From: Muricea muricata
Taxonomy: Eukaryota; Cnidaria; Anthozoa; Malacalcyonacea; Plexauridae
DNA: 64,000 nucleotides
Assembly: GCA_963855995.1 (NCBI GenBank)
Contig: OY979716.1
Span: forward strand, 44,304,480 to 44,368,479
Reading direction: 5' to 3'
The notes beneath the pieces are model-generated. The model ran no database searches. It saw only the letters and a program-made list of their open reading frames with translations, and was not told the origin of the DNA. Both the position numbers and the translations under genes were made by a program. Positions 13,207-24,302 of the stretch are shown here, in pieces (positions within the stretch are counted from its first letter, which is position 1; every line of letters begins with the position of its first letter).

Positions 13207-13315
13207 TGGACATGAACTAGACCCAAGCCCCTGTGTCCATGACAACCTCGTGGAAATTCCGTTCCTGTTTGGAGCTGGCCGTTTTTCGCTCATTTCTCGC
13301 TGAAATACAACAATT
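13207..13315 (+). promoter_or_regulatory. Conserved non-coding first exon and 5' region of recombinase copy 1
   Basis: The segment starting ACATGAACTAGACC and ending ACAACAATT followed by the donor GTAAGTTTTTTTT is matched, in reverse orientation, at 49995-50110 before copy 2. Similarity extends upstream to about 13188 (GAAACTT) and into the intron. Conservation of a splice donor in a region without a start codon suggests a 5'-UTR exon with the promoter just upstream; this is inference. Confidence 0.6.
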
Positions 13316-14074
13316 GTAAGTTTTTTTTCGCCCTAATTGTAGTTAAGTGCTTCATGGAGATACTTACATAGTTTTTTTTAATAAAAACTTCAAAAGGTAG
13401 GTTTAATGTTTAATGTTTAAAGGACAGGTTTAATGTTTGTAAAAAAATTTTCTGTTTATCGAGAGGACTGAAACGTGATTGCGGATTGTAGAACCTGGAC
13501 TCTGGAATCAAAAACTTTTTTCTTTCAATTTTTTAAATATTTTTTCTTGAATTTTTTAAACTTTTTGTATTTTTTTTTTATTTTTTGCTAATTTTTTGTA
13601 ATTTTTTGTTCATTTTTTTAAATTTTTTTGTGATTTTTTCAAAATTTTTGGTACATTTTTTGATCAATTTTTTGTATTTTTTTTTTATTTTCTGCTAATT
13701 TTTTTTAATTTTTTGTTCATGTTTGGTCATTTTTTTGTGATTTTTTTAAAAATTTTTGGTACATTTTTTAATCAATTTTTTGTCATTTTTGGTAATTTTT
13801 TTAAATTTTATAATAATTATTTTCAGTTTTTGGTCATTTTTTGTGATTTTTAAAAGATTTTTGGTACATTTTTTGATCATTTTTTTGTCATTTTTGGTAA
13901 TTCTTTTAAATTTTATAACAATTATTTTCAGTTTTGGTCATTTTTTGTGATTTTTAAAAGATTTTTGGTACATTTTTTGATCAATTTTTTGTCATTTTTT
14001 TAATAATGTTTTGTTAATTTCTTTTTAAAATATTTTTATTATTTTTTTCTTGAAGAGAACTGTTAGCTGGAAAA
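13316..14074 (+). repeat. T-rich intron with ~106-bp tandem repeats
   Basis: The first intron of recombinase copy 1 is expanded by T-runs. The phrase TTGGTACATTTTTTGATC starts near 13648, 13756, 13861 and 13965, a period of 105-108 bp. Before the array, GGACTCTGGAATCAA (near 13497) matches, inverted, the corresponding intron of copy 2 (near 49700-49850), showing the introns are homologous although copy 1 is more than twice as long. Confidence 0.6.
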
Positions 14075-14524
14075 ATGCCTATGTCACTGGAAGACATCAA
14101 AACTAACTTGGCCAGTCTTGTACCATATTTACAAAATATCATTGATGAAAATGTCCCTTGCGAACGGATGCAGACATTTTATTATGGTAGCAGGAAGGAA
14201 AGGTAATATGCTAATTGCTGCTCTAGTGACCTGTAAGGTAATGTTTTAGTGGCATGTTTTGTAAAAAATAGTCATATTTAAAGGACGAACCTGATAGACA
14301 AATGCCCATCACAATTCTTCACGGAAGATGAACAGCAAATGGTAGTCCAGGAGCTAATGGGTTTGTTGGCTGGGAAAAGCTTTAACAACCTGGATATCGT
14401 CATGAAAGTTGTATTGCCAGAAACTCTCAAGATGTTCATGGACTTGAGAAACCTGCCATACGATCAGGCAGAGGAACAGCTCCTCGAGGGTGAATTCCCT
14501 GAAGAAGAGGTGCCTGTTGAGGAG
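14075..14524 (+). other. N-terminal region of recombinase copy 1 (two exons)
   Basis: Exon 14075-14202 encodes MPMSLEDIKTNLASL and a helical segment ending SRKE. Exon 14284-14524 adds about 80 residues with MVVQELMGLL, VVLPETLKMFMDL, YDQAEEQLLEGEFPEEEVP. The matching exons of copy 2 (49666-49533, 49397-49153) keep LLPET, QAxEELLEG and EVPVEE. The second exon of copy 1 meets a GC donor (GAG-GAG|GCATTT) where copy 2 has GT. I do not recognise this domain. Confidence 0.65.
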
Positions 14525-14596
14525 GCATTTATGCAAAAAATGTGAAGTGTAATGTCTAACCCATATACATTTAAAAGAAAATATATAATTTTCTAG

Positions 14597-15711
14597 ATGA
14601 GAAGTCATGAACATCTTGCTGAAGATGTTATTCCACCATCTCTGGCAAAAAGAAGGAAGGTAATTATTTGATGAAATTGATAACTATTTCCGTAATCTTA
14701 ATTTATTAAGAAGTATTTGATCATTTAGAGCCCAAGAATTCATGGCTGTTCAAGACTGCTCTACCTCAAAGGAGCTCATCATCCACCCCAGGTATACTCG
14801 ACTAGTTTTAATCTGTCAGAATTTCCTTCATATGTCACATGCTTCTTATTCACACATTTCAGAAAGAGAACAGTTTGGAAAGTGCTTCCACGTCTGGTGT
14901 GGTTCGAAACCTATTCGGAGATCCGATAGCAGGCCCAAAGGTATGTTCGAATAGTGTTAATTGGTGACAGTTTGCTTATTCATACGTCACATATTTTCTA
15001 TTGCCATATTTCAGGGAAGACGACAGTTGGGAGCACGTAAAAGACCATCAACGGCGAGAGATATTTTCTCTGATGCAAAGCCATCAGCCCCAAAGGTATT
15101 TTTGACTAGTGATAATCAGTCAAAATTTCATTATTCATATCTCACTTATTTCCTGTTGCCATATTTCAGAAAATACACTCGTCGGAAACGTGCAGGAATG
15201 CAACCATGGCCGTAGATCAGCCACCTGCCACAAAGGTATCTTTGACGGTTGGTTATTGGATCAAAATATTCTTATTCATAGGTCAAATATTTCCTATTCC
15301 CTTATTTCAGAAAAAGATATTGTTGGACAGCAGCAAGACACTGACAGTTGTCATTGAAAAATTCTAAAAAACTAGTCCATAAGGTATTTTTGATTTGTAA
15401 TAATCAGTCTAAATTTCCTTAAGCATATGTCAAGTATCCTCTATCATATGAATGTTAGATTCCAGAAACTCACGAACCTTCTCACTCCGATCATGATGGT
15501 GATGAATGTAGAAAGATGATCGAAGAAAAGGTTTGTTTTGCTAATAAATCTTTATATGTAATCATTCTTATCAAATATAACTGGTAAAAATGTACCTATT
15601 CATGTGTCACACATTTTCTATTTTCCTATTTTAGCAGGTGGAAAGTTCTGAGTGTGACGACGAGTCTTATGTTCCTCCAACACTGACGAGTCTTCTGATG
15701 AATCTGTGGAG
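14597..15711 (+). repeat. Tandem exon-intron cassettes of recombinase copy 1, part 1
   Basis: Eight small exons (63, 63, 78, 81, 66, 73, 72 and about 77 bp) separated by introns of 68-105 bp. Both exon and intron are repeated: introns typically start GTATTTTTGACTAGT, contain AATCAGTCAAAATTTC and a CATATGTCACATATTTCC block, and end CATATTTCAG. The exons begin with Lys or Gly codons and typically end Pro-x-x-Lys at phase 0 (KENSLES...GPK, GRRQLGAR...SAPK, KIHSSET...PATK). Exon 15311-15383 has lost the frame. Symmetrical phase-0 exons allow gain or loss without shifting the frame. The array is split by the BEL/Pao insertion and resumes at 23256. Confidence 0.75.
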
Positions 15712-15847
15712 GTGATCGAAGAAAAGTTTTGTCAAATTCTTGTAAACATTTTTACATTAGTTTTGGTAATAAATGTTTGTATGTAATCATTCGTATCAAA
15801 TATAGCTGGTAAAAATTTACCTACTCATGTGACACACATTTCCTATT

Positions 15848-16219
15848 TGTCGCGTTCCCGCACCACAATTCACCCGTGGGGCCAACTACGGCACGGAGTT
15901 CGCATGTGTCAACCACACTCATACGAAATTTACATATTTAATTAAAACATTTCCATACAAGATGCGGTGAAAACTACAAAGAAAATACGTAAAAAAAACT
16001 AAATAACCTAACCTTCTTTCTGTAAAATACACCGATTTCAACATTACTTACGTCTATAATCTTCTAAATCCAAGAAGGTGTATTAAGTAAGCAAGTAAAT
16101 ATATATATATACTCGAAGTATGAATCGTTATTAGAACGTTTCTCTTGTTGCTTAGCAACCCGGCCGTCTCTCAATTTCATGATAATAACACGAAGTATAA
16201 CACTAATAACAACTTAACA
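15848..16219 (-). repeat. 3' LTR of the BEL/Pao element
   Basis: 372 bp, bounded by TG and CA on the plus strand (TGTCGCG...CTTAACA). It matches the other LTR almost perfectly; the differences are a G/T near the edge, a T/C beside the TA run and two bases of TA length. It is the downstream LTR in the sense of transcription because the element reads leftwards. Confidence 0.92.
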
Positions 16220-16229
16220 CTCCTCGCCC
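16220..16229 (-). other. Polypurine tract of the BEL/Pao element
   Basis: On the minus strand GGGCGAGGAG abuts the 3' LTR, the expected position and composition of the plus-strand primer in reverse transcription. Confidence 0.6.
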
Positions 16230-16249
16230 AAGAATAAGCTATTCTTGCA

Positions 16250-19200
16250 TCATTGTTCGCTCGGAGTTGATAGAAGTAAGACAAGTTCGCTGATAGGACG
16301 AAGTACAATTTTCTTGGTTCCCTCTCTGAAGATCTTAACTCTGGCCTTCCTTACTCTGTCATCTTCACTTTCAATGGCTTCCGTCACTCTTCCCAAGCAC
16401 CAATCATTTCGGTGTAACTCTTTATCTTTCACCAGTACCACATCTCCATTTGCCAGATTCCTTTCTTTTTCATTCCACTTGGTTCTCTTTGCTGTAGGTT
16501 TTGTAGAAACTCTCGTTTCCAACGCAGCCAAAATTGCTCCGCAAGATATTGAACTCTTCTCCAACGTTTCCTAGCGTAGAGATCTTCCCTCACGAAAACG
16601 CCCGGTGGTGGCAGGAGCGGTTTTGGTTTCATGGTAAGAAGCATCGATGGTGACAAAGGAACTGGTTCATCAACATCGGCTGAAACCACAGTGATTGGAC
16701 GGCTATTGACTATTGATGATACTTCAGCCATCAGCGTAAGCAGTAATTCGTCGTCGAGTTGAGATGCCCCGATCTTTAGCAGCATCGCGTCTAAGACTCT
16801 ACGAATAGTTCCTATCTGCCGTTCCCACACGCCCCCAAAATGTGAGGCGTGTGGTGGATTAAATTTCCATTCGCACCCCTGTTCCTCAACGTATCTCCTC
16901 ACTCTCTCCTTATCCATTTCCTTGAGAGCGCTGTCAAGTTCAGACTTTGCACCCACAAAGTTCGTACCGCAATCGCATCTTAAGACAGCAGTCTGACCAC
17001 GAATGGCGAAAAAGCGACGCAAGGCACAAATAAAGGAATTTGCATCCATCGAATGAAGTATTTCAATGTGGATTCCTCTGGTACTTAGACAGGTAAAAAC
17101 TAAGCCCCACCGTTTGGCATTTGCAGCAGATCCTCTGAGTTTCTTTACCTGAATCTGCCATGGCCCGAAAACGTCCATTACGACGTTGGTAAATGGTGGG
17201 TGGGTTTCCGTACGATCAACAGGTAGATCTGCCATATGTTGTGTAAGTGTCCGTCCTCTAAGCTTTTTGCACGTAACACATGCATTGACAATTCGCGACG
17301 CTTCTCCGTGATCATTGACTATCCAGAACCCCGCTTGTCGGACTGCACCATGTGTAATCTGTCGCCCTTGGTGGTGAACAACTTTCTCGTGGTAGTGACG
17401 AATTATTAGCAACGACAGGTGGTGCTTCTTCGGCAGGAGTATCGGATGTTTCTCCTCGAAAGTTAGACTTGATCGGCTGAGACGTCCGCTAACTCGGAGG
17501 ATTTCATCTCGATCTAGGAAGGGGTCCAATCTGACGAGATTGGACTTGCGGAGGAGTCTTCTTCTTTCTTTCAGGTGGTCTCGACTTTCCGTCCCCTTGT
17601 CGTCATTTCTCTTCAACGCGTTGATCTCCGCTGCAAAGACTTCTCCCTGAACTGCTTTTATAATCACTGTTTTAGCAGCTTCGCCGCTTTCCTTAACCGT
17701 TGGATGTCGACATTCGTCCTTGACCTTTCGACCTTGCTCCGATCCGCGCATGACTTTTTTAGCTTTCTGACTTCTTATCTTCTCAACAAGATAAGCTATC
17801 GCACGTTGAAGTATTGTCCAGTCCGAGAATCGCTCAAATCGTTTAGCGTTAAGCGCTGATTCTTCTGTTGAGCTTGTAGCATACGCGTTGACTTTGACCT
17901 CGGGATCGTTTTCATCGATACTAATTTCGTCCATAGTTAATGGCACCGACACATTTATAGTTGGCGTATTCTTAGGTTCTGTCTTCAAGAATGATGGGCC
18001 TTCAAACCAGTTAGAATCTATCAACCCTGTTGCAGTTGTGCCACGAGTTGCCAAGTCTGCTGGATTTCTTGATGTTTGGACGTAGTTCCATTGGTGAGGT
18101 TCCGATGCGTCCCTGATCGTCTGGACTCGGTTGGCGACATAAATGTGGAATCTGCGTGCATCATTATTGATGTACCCCAGAACTACCTTAGAGTCCGTAT
18201 AAAACTTGACGTCATCAATCCTTAAGTCTAGCTCAGTCCGTAACTTCTTTACAGCTTTGATGGATAGCACAGCTGCGCACAGCTCGAGACGAGGAATACT
18301 AGTTGGTTGGATTGGTGCAACTTTCGCCTGACCGAACACCAAGCTAACGCTTGCTTTGCCCTTCTGATTAAGTTGTTTCAGATATGCCGCTACCCCGATG
18401 GCCTCTTTACTGGCGTCAGAAAAGGCATGGATTTCATTTCGCACCACTGTACCAAAGTTCTTCGGGTGGTAACATCGTTCAATGGATACACTTTCCAGAC
18501 TTGCGATTTGATTCTTCCAACCGTGCCATTGGTGGTTCAGATCTGGAGGAAGGGGGTCGTCCCATCTGAATGGTTGATCGTTCGTCTTCTCTCTTCCCAG
18601 GATAATTAACTTCTGCAATAACAGTTTGCCGACGAGGACTACGGGTGCTACCAATCCCAGTGGATCATACAGCGAATTGACTATGGACAAAACTCCTCTA
18701 CGTGTTAGTGGTTTCTCAGGAACTGAAACACTGAATGTCAATTGATCGTCTTCTAAATTCCATTGCACCCCCAGGGCGCGTTGTGTCGGCAAAACATCTT
18801 GACGTAAGTCGAGATCTTTCACGTCCTTTGCACGATCTTCCGGAGGAAAGGCCTCCATCACTAAGGCTGAGTTTGAAGCCACTTTGTGAAGGTGTAGATT
18901 AGCCGTTTCGAGGCAGGCTTGTGCGTTGCGTATCAAATCGATTACCTCTTCTTCCGTTGGCTTAGAGGTCAATCCATCGTCCACATAGAAATTATTACAT
19001 ATGAACTCTTTCGTTTTCTCTCCGTAGACCTCCTCGCCGTCTTCGGCTGTCTTCCTCATCCCAAAGGTCGTTACTGCAGGGCTCGGACCATTTCCAAAAA
19101 TGTGGACAGTCATCCTATAATCTATTATCTCTTGTCTTGGGTCGTTGTTTTTGAACCAGAGAAACCGTAGAAAGTTTCTGTGTTCTGGATTGACGTGAAA

Positions 19201-22200
19201 TGCGTAAAACATCTACTCTATGTCGCACATGACCCCGTGGTTTTCTTGACGGAACCGAATTAAGACACCCAAAAGGTTATTCATTAGATCTGGGCCAGCT
19301 AACAACTCCTTGTTCAGTGAGACGCCTTGGAATTCGCACGACGAGTCGAACACCACTCGGATCTGGTTTGGTTTTCTTGGGTGGTATACTCCAAAGTGTG
19401 GAAGGTACCATACCTTGGTAAGATTGCTCTCCTTTGACTCCGTTGTCTCTGCTGGAGGGATGTCTAGTGACTCCACTGGTTCTTCAGTAGGCACGACCTC
19501 GGCGTGGCCACGATCGATCATGCTGGACATAAATTCCAGGTAATCGTTTTGCATTTCGGGCTTTCTTTTGAATGTTCTTAATAGCCCATTGAGACGATTA
19601 AGTGCTTGTTCTCTGTTATTTGGCATGACTACGTCTTCAGTACGGAAAGGTAGTGGCATTTCCCAATTACCAAGGGCGTCTTTATGAATTCCTTTCTCAA
19701 CGATCTTTAGAAATTGACGATCTTCTTGCGACAAAGCAACATCGTTATCCTCTGGTGTGGTGTGGTAAACGTCCTCCTGATTCTCATTAAAGGGCCTTTC
19801 GTGGCTTTCCTTAACTTTAAAATAGTTTGGGCACGAAACGGTCTCTACTGGTGGGACGCCGTCCACGTTCGCCGAACTCATGCTGCGCGGTTGATCCTTT
19901 TCTAATGCTGTACGATACGCGGAAACGTGCGCGGGACCGCCTACACGGTCTAGACATGTCTGACCAGAGATTGTCCAACCTAGCAGCAACTTCTGAGCCC
20001 AAGGGGCTCCTTTTGGCCCATTCCTAAATTCGCGGACTTTTAGTAGCTCCGGTGCATCTCTTCCCAGAAGAATTTCAATGTTAGCATCTTTATCTAGCGG
20101 TGGTATTTCGTTGGTGATATCGTAGAGATGTGGGAAATGCTTTGTCATGGATGGAGTGGGAATTTCATCTTTTTCTTGTGGAATATGTTCACACTCTATC
20201 AGTTTGGGCAGTTTGGTAACCGTCCCATTTAATGACTTGATCATTAGTCCTGACACCCTGCGACCGTATTTCGTCTCTCTGGCGCTGCTGCACGTCGAAA
20301 GGAGGTACTTTTCTTTGGGGGCGTCTACTTCCAGTGTATCGGCAAGGTTTGGTGTAATCATGGATGCATTACTTTGCTCGTCAATAATTGCATATGCTCT
20401 GCAAACTATTTCTGGATTATCTTCAGTAAACACGTCCACTAATACTATTTTGCTGCACGAGAGTCCTCCTGTTTTTCCACGACACACAGAGGTACATTTT
20501 GATTTGACTTCCTCTTCCCCGTCTTTCTCTTCTTTAACCTTCGTTTGTTTTTCTTTATGCAATGCGAAAAGATGGCGAGTGCTGTCACACTTGGTACATT
20601 TTACTTCCTTTTTGCAATCTTTAGCGCGATGTTTCCCGGAAAGACAACGAAAACAAAGACCAGCGGACTTTAGCCATTCCATTTTTTCTTCAAAATTTTT
20701 TGTCTCGAATGCTTTACAACCGGTTAGTTCGTGTCCGTTGCGGTCATGATAGTAACAGTATTTCTCTTGTTTAATTTGTTCGTTCTGATCACCGTCCTTA
20801 GCGTTAGCTTTGTAGGCCTTAGCATGATGTTCGTTACTCCCTCGTTTTTCACTCTTCTTTGTTTGATCGGAATTCGGGTCAGCTGCAGAAACATTAGGAT
20901 GATTCTTCAACATCGCTTGTTTTTTAATCATGAGCGCGAACGTGTGAAATCCGGGATAATTATCGTTATTCTCTTCTGCGTAGCTGACTACCTTTTTTTC
21001 CCACTTGAATCGAAGAAAGCTTGGAAGGTTATCAACAATTGGTCTGATGGCACTTGTGTAGTTCAGACAGGCAAGCCCAGGTAGATTGTTGATTTGGTTA
21101 TCGACGTCCATACAAATGTCTGCGAAATCTTGTAACTTTACTTTGTCCCGTCCATTGAACTTTGCAGATTGTTGTAATTGCTCTAGTAGCGAGTTGGTTA
21201 TAACAGCTGTGTTCCCAAATCGTCTTCCTATTTCGGCCCACAGTTCACGAAGTGTAATCGCAGGATCACTGCGTTGTCTTTTCCTGAAATTGTCAACTAA
21301 GTCTCACACCTTGCCCTTTGTGTAGTTTCTGAGATAAGCCATTTCTTGGTTAGGATTTAGGTTGGCGTCTTGGATCATCGCTTCGAATGCCCTTTTCCAT
21401 GGTTGAAATAGTGTTGCATCACCTTCGAATACTTCTGGGTGACATTTTGGAAGATTTTGCCTTGCCAAGCTCGCAATTACCCGTTCGTTTGTTTTTGCGA
21501 TCCCTTCAATGCATTCTTGAAAGGCTGTTGGACCAGGAATTGAGGGTATTGGTGTAAAAATTGGTGGGTTCCCTGCAAATCCCTTAGGGGTAAGTAAACT
21601 CTTCGCTCTTTCGTCTTTAGTATGATCGTCCACATACTTTGCTTGAGCTTGTTCCACTTGACCTCGCTCTGCTTGACCTTGCTTCAAACTTCGGTTTGTA
21701 GGTGGTGACATTTTTTGGGTGTTGCCAGTTATATCAGGCATGATAGCAAAGGTGTTAACCAGGTTAGGATCTCCTAGCTCGGGTTCATGTTTGAGATTGT
21801 GAATGTCAACCCACGCTTTGGTGCGAGATTCTGTGTCTTCCACTTCCACGTCTTTTTGTTCGAGAAGCAGGTAAGAGGATTCTTCTTGGAGAATTGATTG
21901 TTCAACAGCATCGAGTTTGGCATTTGCGATTGCCTCAGCTTTCTCTGTGGCCAAGATTGCCATTTCTACTTCATGTTGTGCACGTCTCCGTTTCAAGCGT
22001 AGTTCTTCTTCCGCTTCATATAATTTTCTTTCATTTTCTCTTACTGCTATAATTCGATCGAATTCTGCTTTTTTCTTTGCTGCTGCAGCTTCCGCCATGG
22101 CCTTTCTTCTTGCACTTGCCGATGATGTTGAACTTGCTCGTGATAGTCCACTACGACGAGTACTCCTCGAACTAAGAGAAGGCGCTACTTCTGATGGTCT

Positions 22201-22752
22201 CCGTCTGTCCGTTCCGTCGTTAATTGCTTTCAACGCAAAATCTAGGATTTCTTTGCTATAGTTTACATGTTCATGTGCTTTATCTGAAAGTTCTCCCCAT
22301 TTGTCTCTCTCTAACAGGCTTATTAGCTCCTCCAACAAGCCTTTGTACTTCGTGTAAGATAATTTTGTGTTCGATAAATGAATGTCAAAATCCTTGGGTA
22401 GGGACTCTGCTGACAATGCTTTCTCAATGGTTTCATATGTTGTCTTTAACGTTTTCCCCTCTTTAGTAAGCTCAGATAGTGTTGTTTGGATGGCATTCTG
22501 AATAGCCTTTTGTGATAATGTACGACTTCTACCGGTTTCCACATTTACCCCTTCCATGTCAGCTGGTAAGACTCTTTGGGTCTCACCCCCCTTATTATAC
22601 GCTGACCCCCTTGAGGGTGTTGTTGGATCCCCCTTTACACCGTTAGCATGTTGATGCTTCGTAATCTGCTCACGTTCCACGGTTTCTGCATTTTTCCTAT
22701 GCTCGACCCCAGGCTCCCGATTCTCGTGACTCGTCCAGCTCATTTTGAACAC
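16250..22752 (-). pseudogene. BEL/Pao Gag-Pol polyprotein, two in-frame stops and one frameshift
   Basis: One frame runs from the ATG at 22752 to about 16500, broken by TGA at 21306-21304 and TAG at 19215-19213. It then shifts, and the C-terminal domain continues to 16250 in another frame. In order: a Gag coiled coil rich in Ala/Glu (about 22150-21850), zinc knuckles CFRCLSGKHRAKDC and CTKCDSTRH (about 20650-20560), an aspartic-protease region reading AIIDEQSNAS where family members usually show a DSG-like triad, reverse transcriptase with VFDSS and FYVDDGL, RNase H with AFSDAS, and integrase with an HHCC finger (CVTCKK), DVFGPW, DCGTNF and HFGGVWERQ. The Pao-type C-terminal domain follows. 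All domains are present, so decay is recent. The TAG lies inside a conserved reverse-transcriptase block and is most simply a mutation. Confidence 0.92.
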
Positions 22753-22864
22753 ATGTTTTTAATAACCGTTTATGCCTTTATATATCCAATATTTCGAAGA
22801 AAACAGATTTAATGTCGTAGCCCCACTGACTAGCTCGCCCCAAAGACAACTTTAGACTTTTCAC

Positions 22865-23238
22865 TGTCGCTTTCCCGCACCACAATTCACCCGTGGGGCC
22901 AACTACGGCACGGAGTTCGCATGTGTCAACCACACTCATACGAAATTTACATATTTAATTAAAACATTTCCATACAAGATGCGGTGAAAACTACAAAGAA
23001 AATACGTAAAAAAAACTAAATAACCTAACCTTCTTTCTGTAAAATACACCGATTTCAACATTACTTACGTCTATAATCTTCTAAATCCAAGAAGGTGTAT
23101 TAAGTAAGCAAGCAAATATATATATATATACTCGAAGTATGAATCGTTATTAGAACGTTTCTCTTGTTGCTTAGCAACCCGGCCGTCTCTCAATTTCATG
23201 ATAATAACACGAAGTATAACACTAATAACAACTTAACA
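22865..23238 (-). repeat. 5' LTR of the BEL/Pao element
   Basis: 374 bp, TGTCGCT...CTTAACA on the plus strand, nearly identical to 15848-16219. It carries the element's promoter by position. The 5-bp duplication CTATT follows at 23239. Confidence 0.92.
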
Positions 23239-23255
23239 CTATTCTCCTATTTTAG

Positions 23256-23466
23256 AAGGCGGAAAGTCATGAGTGTCGAGATGAATCATCTCACCGTCCA
23301 TCACACGAGCCTTTGCCAGTCCAGAAGGTATTTTTGATTTGTGAACATCAGTTTAAATTCCCTTAATCATATATATGATATATATCCTCTGCTCATATTT
23401 TAGAAACAGGTCAGGCAAAGCAGCAGCGATTGCTCAAGTGGACCTGAAGCCGCCCCAAAAACAAAG
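23256..23466 (+). repeat. Tandem exon cassettes of recombinase copy 1, part 2
   Basis: Two further small exons, 23256-23327 (KAESHECRDESS...PVQK, 72 bp) and 23404-23466 (KQVRQSSSD...APKTK, 63 bp), both phase 0 and separated by an intron starting GTATTTTTGATT. The first resembles exon 15635-15711 (VESSECDDES), showing a cassette-level duplication that predates the retrotransposon insertion. Confidence 0.7.
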
Positions 23467-23571
23467 GTTTGCAAAATTCTTCTAAACATTTCTTTATGTT
23501 GGAAAAGAAATATAAAAAAATGATTATAAAAAATTACAAAGAATTATCTAATTTTTCATTTTTTAAAACAG

Positions 23572-23831
23572 CAAGTGAGAAGATCCCGACCTTGCCTCTT
23601 GTGTGCTAAGGAGGTCAAATACATGACTGACCACCTTAAAACCATCCACCACAAGACGGCAAGTGAGGCGGTCCTACTGAGCAAGTGCAATCGCGCGGTA
23701 AAGCTTGGCGTCGTGCAGAACAACAAACCAGTTGCCTGTCCTGTGCCTGGCTGCAGTTCTCTTGTGGTGCGAGTAAACCAGCACCTTCGTAATATCCACA
23801 AAATGGACAAAAATGACGAAGAGTACAAGAG
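23572..23831 (+). other. Double C2H2 zinc-finger exon of recombinase copy 1
   Basis: Acceptor AAACAG, donor AGAG|GTTTTG. The exon encodes a first finger CLLCAKEVKYMTDHLKTIHH and a second CPVPGCSSL...HLRNIH, separated by a basic linker. It is open throughout. Copy 2 keeps only the second finger (CPVEGCNTY...HLTNMH at 47237-47098), so the first was lost or replaced there. The fingers probably bind DNA or RNA; this is family-level inference. Confidence 0.75.
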
Positions 23832-24302
23832 GTTTTGTTTATTATGTATTGTTAAAAGAGATTTTACTTCTATATAACATATGCATGAAAATTTCGCCGA
23901 AATTGTGCTCGTGTATCTTATGTATATGTGTCCTATAATAGATATAGCAAGGAAATTCGGCTGTTGCGCGCAATGGAAAAGAAGGCATCAAAAGATCAAG
24001 CCAAGACAGGTGGTGATGATGATGACGCCAATTCTTCCATGTCCTGCAACTCGACTACAAACGACGATGATTGTGCCAAAAAGACCCCCTGGAGCAACTG
24101 ATGGCTTCCCCCAGGAGACTGAAGGCGGACCTCTCTAGCGGTAGTGTAATATTTTTGTTTGGGTAGACTTCCTCTTGCGGTAGTGTAATATTTTTGTTTT
24201 CTACATGATGTATTTATGAAATGTTAGCACTCTCTCTTCATCATGTACACTGTTCCCACTATTTTTCTTATCATCCCTATACCTTTCTCTAAATGACTAC
24301 AG

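Larger units (their letters stand above)
15848..23238 (-). mobile_element. BEL/Pao LTR retrotransposon, full length, antisense in an intron
   Basis: Two LTRs (15848-16219 and 22865-23238) flank a 6.6-kb internal region coding on the minus strand. The flanking 5-bp duplication CTATT is at 15843-15847 and 23239-23243, the length usual for BEL/Pao. Removing the element rejoins an intron tail (CACACATTTC...CTATTTTAG) of the same form as its neighbours, so the insertion lies in a cassette intron of recombinase copy 1. The LTRs differ by about two substitutions and one TA indel, so the insertion is recent. A primer-binding site could not be assigned: TGGGGCGAGCT lies about 23 bases inside the 5' LTR on the minus strand. 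Confidence 0.93.

Noticed and set aside
16245-21325. Plus-strand open frames across the BEL/Pao element
   Set aside because: Antisense to a well-supported polyprotein; no motif of their own.
22820-22860. Primer-binding site for the BEL/Pao element
   Set aside because: A TGG-initiated stretch exists but sits about 23 bases inside the LTR edge, and I could not match it to a tRNA end.
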